Origin: Eubacteriales bacterium
GTDB lineage: Bacteria; Bacillota; Clostridia; Peptostreptococcales; Anaerovoracaceae
Length of the DNA stretch: 6,669 nt
NCBI GenBank assembly: GCA_028691625.1
Contig: JAQUYZ010000090.1
Coordinates: 1-6,669 of the forward strand
Reading direction: 5' to 3'
Shown: positions 5,149 through 6,669 of the stretch, piece after piece
How the letters are laid out: each line of letters opens with the position of its first letter
Numbering within the stretch: the stretch's first letter is position 1
Made by a program: the position numbers and the translations under genes
The notes under the pieces: model-generated
Databases searched by the model: none
Seen by the model: the letters and a program-made list of their open reading frames with translations, nothing else
Told to the model about the DNA's origin: nothing

Positions 5149-6192
5149 TCAGTACGTCAGCAGATCAAAGATCTGTTTATTGATTTTTTTTACCGGCGCA
5201 CCGGAAATATTCGCGCACACAATAATCGACAGATTCAGCTCCGGGCAGAGCCAGAAGCTTGCACGAAAGCCGTTATCCGTTCCCTCATGACCGTAAAGCA
5301 CAAAGCCGTTCTGCTCCCTTCGAAACCAGCTCAAACAAATATGCTCCCCGTTGTTCGGTACGATTGCCTGTTCCTTCCACGCCTGCTCATAGGTCGCTTC
5401 TTTCAGCACGCGCTGCACAAGATGAGCCTGCCCCCACTTTTCCAGATCAAAAATGTTGGAGGTAAGGGTCGAGCTTGGCCCATGGGCACGGTTATAGGGG
5501 AAGTGCGGCGATCTGACAATCTTATTGTTTTTATCCTTCTCATGAGGGGTACAAAGATTTTCATCCGGCCCGTTTCCATCATAAATCCCGCGCTCGAAGG
5601 ACAGAAGTGTGGAGGCGTTCATGTCAAGGGGCACAAAGATATTTCTTTTTACATAATCCTCAAAAGGCATTCCGGAAACCGCCGCAATAACCACGCCCAA
5701 TATTTCATAACCGATATTGCTGTAGGAAAACCTGCCTTCTGCCGGAGCCCAAAGCAAATAAGCATCCTTCACCTCTGAGGATCGCACATAACGCTCCAGC
5801 GCACCTTCATCAGTCTCCGGCTGATCCCATAGATAGTCCTTCACATCCGGCAATCCCGCTGTATGACTGAGCAACTGGCGAATGGTGATTCCCCGGTACC
5901 GTTCATCCTTCATCGAAAACCATGGGAGATAGTCTGTAAGGCACCCGTCCAGCTCCAGTAAGCCTCTTTCCCACAGCTGCAGGATGGAGGTCCCGACAAA
6001 AAGCTTCGTAACGGAAGCCATATGGAAGATATGCTCCGGAAGCAGGGGCTTGTGATCCATCCAATCCTGATATCCTGCGGTGCCGTGGTAGACAAAGTCG
6101 TTTGCTCCGCCCCGTACTCCCGCCGCCAGGCCCGGCAGGTCGTAATTGACCAGCGCTTTTCTCATAAATTCATCCAGTTTTTCTTTAATCAT
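5149..6192 (-). CDS. Serine hydrolase of the class C beta-lactamase / penicillin-binding family
   Basis: A serine acyl-enzyme hydrolase with the beta-lactamase fold; members include AmpC-like lactamases, D-aminopeptidases and esterases, so the substrate is not predictable. The 347 residues show the active-site SVTK at 60-63 (S60 nucleophile, K63 base), LLSHTAGLPD at 107-116 as in esterase EstB and its relatives, the YSN tyrosine motif at 157-159, and HEG at 302-304 in the place of the KTG/HxG box. GPSSTLTSNIFDL (238-250) is the usual GxxST segment of the family. No signal peptide or lipobox is present, so it appears cytoplasmic; this argues against a classical secreted antibiotic lactamase. 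The start codon overlaps the end of the upstream PPOX gene by eight bases (ATGATTAA), implying translational coupling. Transcription ends at the shared terminator just downstream. Confidence 0.93.
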   Translation of the reverse strand: MIKEKLDEFMRKALVNYDLPGLAAGVRGGANDFVYHGTAGYQDWMDHKPLLPEHIFHMASVTKLFVGTSILQLWERGLLELDGCLTDYLPWFSMKDERYRGITIRQLLSHTAGLPDVKDYLWDQPETDEGALERYVRSSEVKDAYLLWAPAEGRFSYSNIGYEILGVVIAAVSGMPFEDYVKRNIFVPLDMNASTLLSFERGIYDGNGPDENLCTPHEKDKNNKIVRSPHFPYNRAHGPSSTLTSNIFDLEKWGQAHLVQRVLKEATYEQAWKEQAIVPNNGEHICLSWFRREQNGFVLYGHEGTDNGFRASFWLCPELNLSIIVCANISGAPVKKINKQIFDLLTY

Positions 6193-6649
6193 TGGCCGCC
6201 TTCCCTGTCATTTCCTGTATCGTAATATCAATGACTGCCGTCATCTTCAGCATCTCCTCCGGAAAGGAAAAGTTTCTGTCATCATGGGCCTTCAAGATAA
6301 TTCCAAGTCCCCTGCTCTTCTCTTCGCTGGTATTTAGCAGCTCTGCCGTACCGAATCCGATCACACTCCGGAATGCGGTTCCCCAATCACAGGGCTGGTC
6401 CCCGCCTTTTATAATTTCGGCCTGAAAGGTCTCCATTTCAAAGCAGACCTTCTTGTTCTTCTTCAGTATTTCGATCTTTCTGCCCTCGTCTGCTCCGTGA
6501 AGGTAGATGTGGCCGTCTTCATATCCGTAATTCATCGGCACAACATAGGGCTGATCCCCATCCGACAAACCCAAATGGCATACAAATGCTTTTTTCAGAA
6601 CCGCTTCCATCTCCGCTTTATTTGTGATTTCTCTGTCTTTTCTCCTCAT
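6185..6649 (-). CDS. NimA-like flavin-binding protein of the pyridoxamine 5'-phosphate oxidase family
   Basis: A small split-barrel FMN-binding protein of the PPOX superfamily, close to the group that includes the 5-nitroimidazole resistance protein NimA. The 154-residue product starts MRRKDREIT, the opening typical of this clostridial group. It then has FVCHLGLSDGDQPYVVPMNY (22-41), the strand region for flavin and phosphate contact; IYLHGADEGRKIE (48-60); VCFEME (68-73); and FRSVIGFGTAELL (93-105). Length is normal. The physiological substrate of this group is not known; PPOX folds also serve as haem or F420 oxidoreductases, and the FMN assignment is inferred. Start ATG at 6649 has GGAAGGGA seven bases upstream; the promoter lies outside the window. 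It is the first visible gene of a pair with the overlapping serine hydrolase, so the two are probably made together. An actual role in nitroimidazole resistance cannot be claimed from sequence. Confidence 0.9.
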   Translation of the reverse strand: MRRKDREITNKAEMEAVLKKAFVCHLGLSDGDQPYVVPMNYGYEDGHIYLHGADEGRKIEILKKNKKVCFEMETFQAEIIKGGDQPCDWGTAFRSVIGFGTAELLNTSEEKSRGLGIILKAHDDRNFSFPEEMLKMTAVIDITIQEMTGKAAND

Positions 6650-6669
6650 GATTTTTCCCTTCCTTCCTG

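Noticed and set aside
4903..5778. Long plus-strand open frame of 291 residues starting inside the rubrerythrin gene
   Set aside because: It runs out of frame through the rubrerythrin end, across the terminator and then antisense to the serine hydrolase. Its product is rich in basic and irregular sequence, it has no ribosome site, and both genes it overlaps have clear family motifs.
5149..6192. Antibiotic-resistance beta-lactamase
   Set aside because: It has SxxK and YxN motifs but no signal peptide and an HEG third box, and it resembles esterase/peptidase members of the family, so a resistance call is not supported.

Overview
The window looks like chromosomal DNA from an anaerobic, spore-former-type Firmicute (Clostridia). 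The evidence is an S-box (SAM-I) riboswitch, sigma-A promoters close to consensus, strong AGGAGG ribosome binding sites, a PerR-type Fur regulator next to a rubrerythrin, short U-tract terminators and a moderate GC content. No genus can be named from this alone. I see no insertion sequence, phage gene, tRNA, rRNA or CRISPR array; it reads as ordinary core chromosome with one gene that I cannot identify.

Layout. (1) Minus strand, 1-2580: a sigma-A promoter, a SAM-I riboswitch with its terminator, metK (S-adenosylmethionine synthetase) and, 55 bases further on, an aspartate kinase that runs off the left edge. This is a small operon linking entry into aspartate-family amino-acid synthesis to SAM formation, with SAM itself probably closing the feedback loop through the riboswitch. 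(2) Plus strand, 2562-3913: a second, divergent promoter is interlocked with the first. It drives a 393-residue soluble acidic protein of unknown function that starts at TTG and ends in a two-tier hairpin terminator. (3) Plus strand, 4037-5054: a PerR-like peroxide/metal sensor followed by a short rubrerythrin, a typical oxidative-stress pair of anaerobes. (4) Minus strand, 5149-6649: a NimA-like flavin-binding PPOX-family protein overlapping by 8 bases a cytoplasmic class C beta-lactamase-fold serine hydrolase. This pair converges on the rubrerythrin, with one symmetric terminator between them.

The most interesting places are the interlocked divergent promoters between a SAM-controlled operon and an unknown gene, the aspartate kinase that appears to be under SAM rather than lysine control, and several unexplained dyads: one after the riboswitch terminator, one before perR and one between perR and the rubrerythrin gene. 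Nothing here is clearly a new system; the unknown gene at 2635-3816 is the best candidate for new biology.
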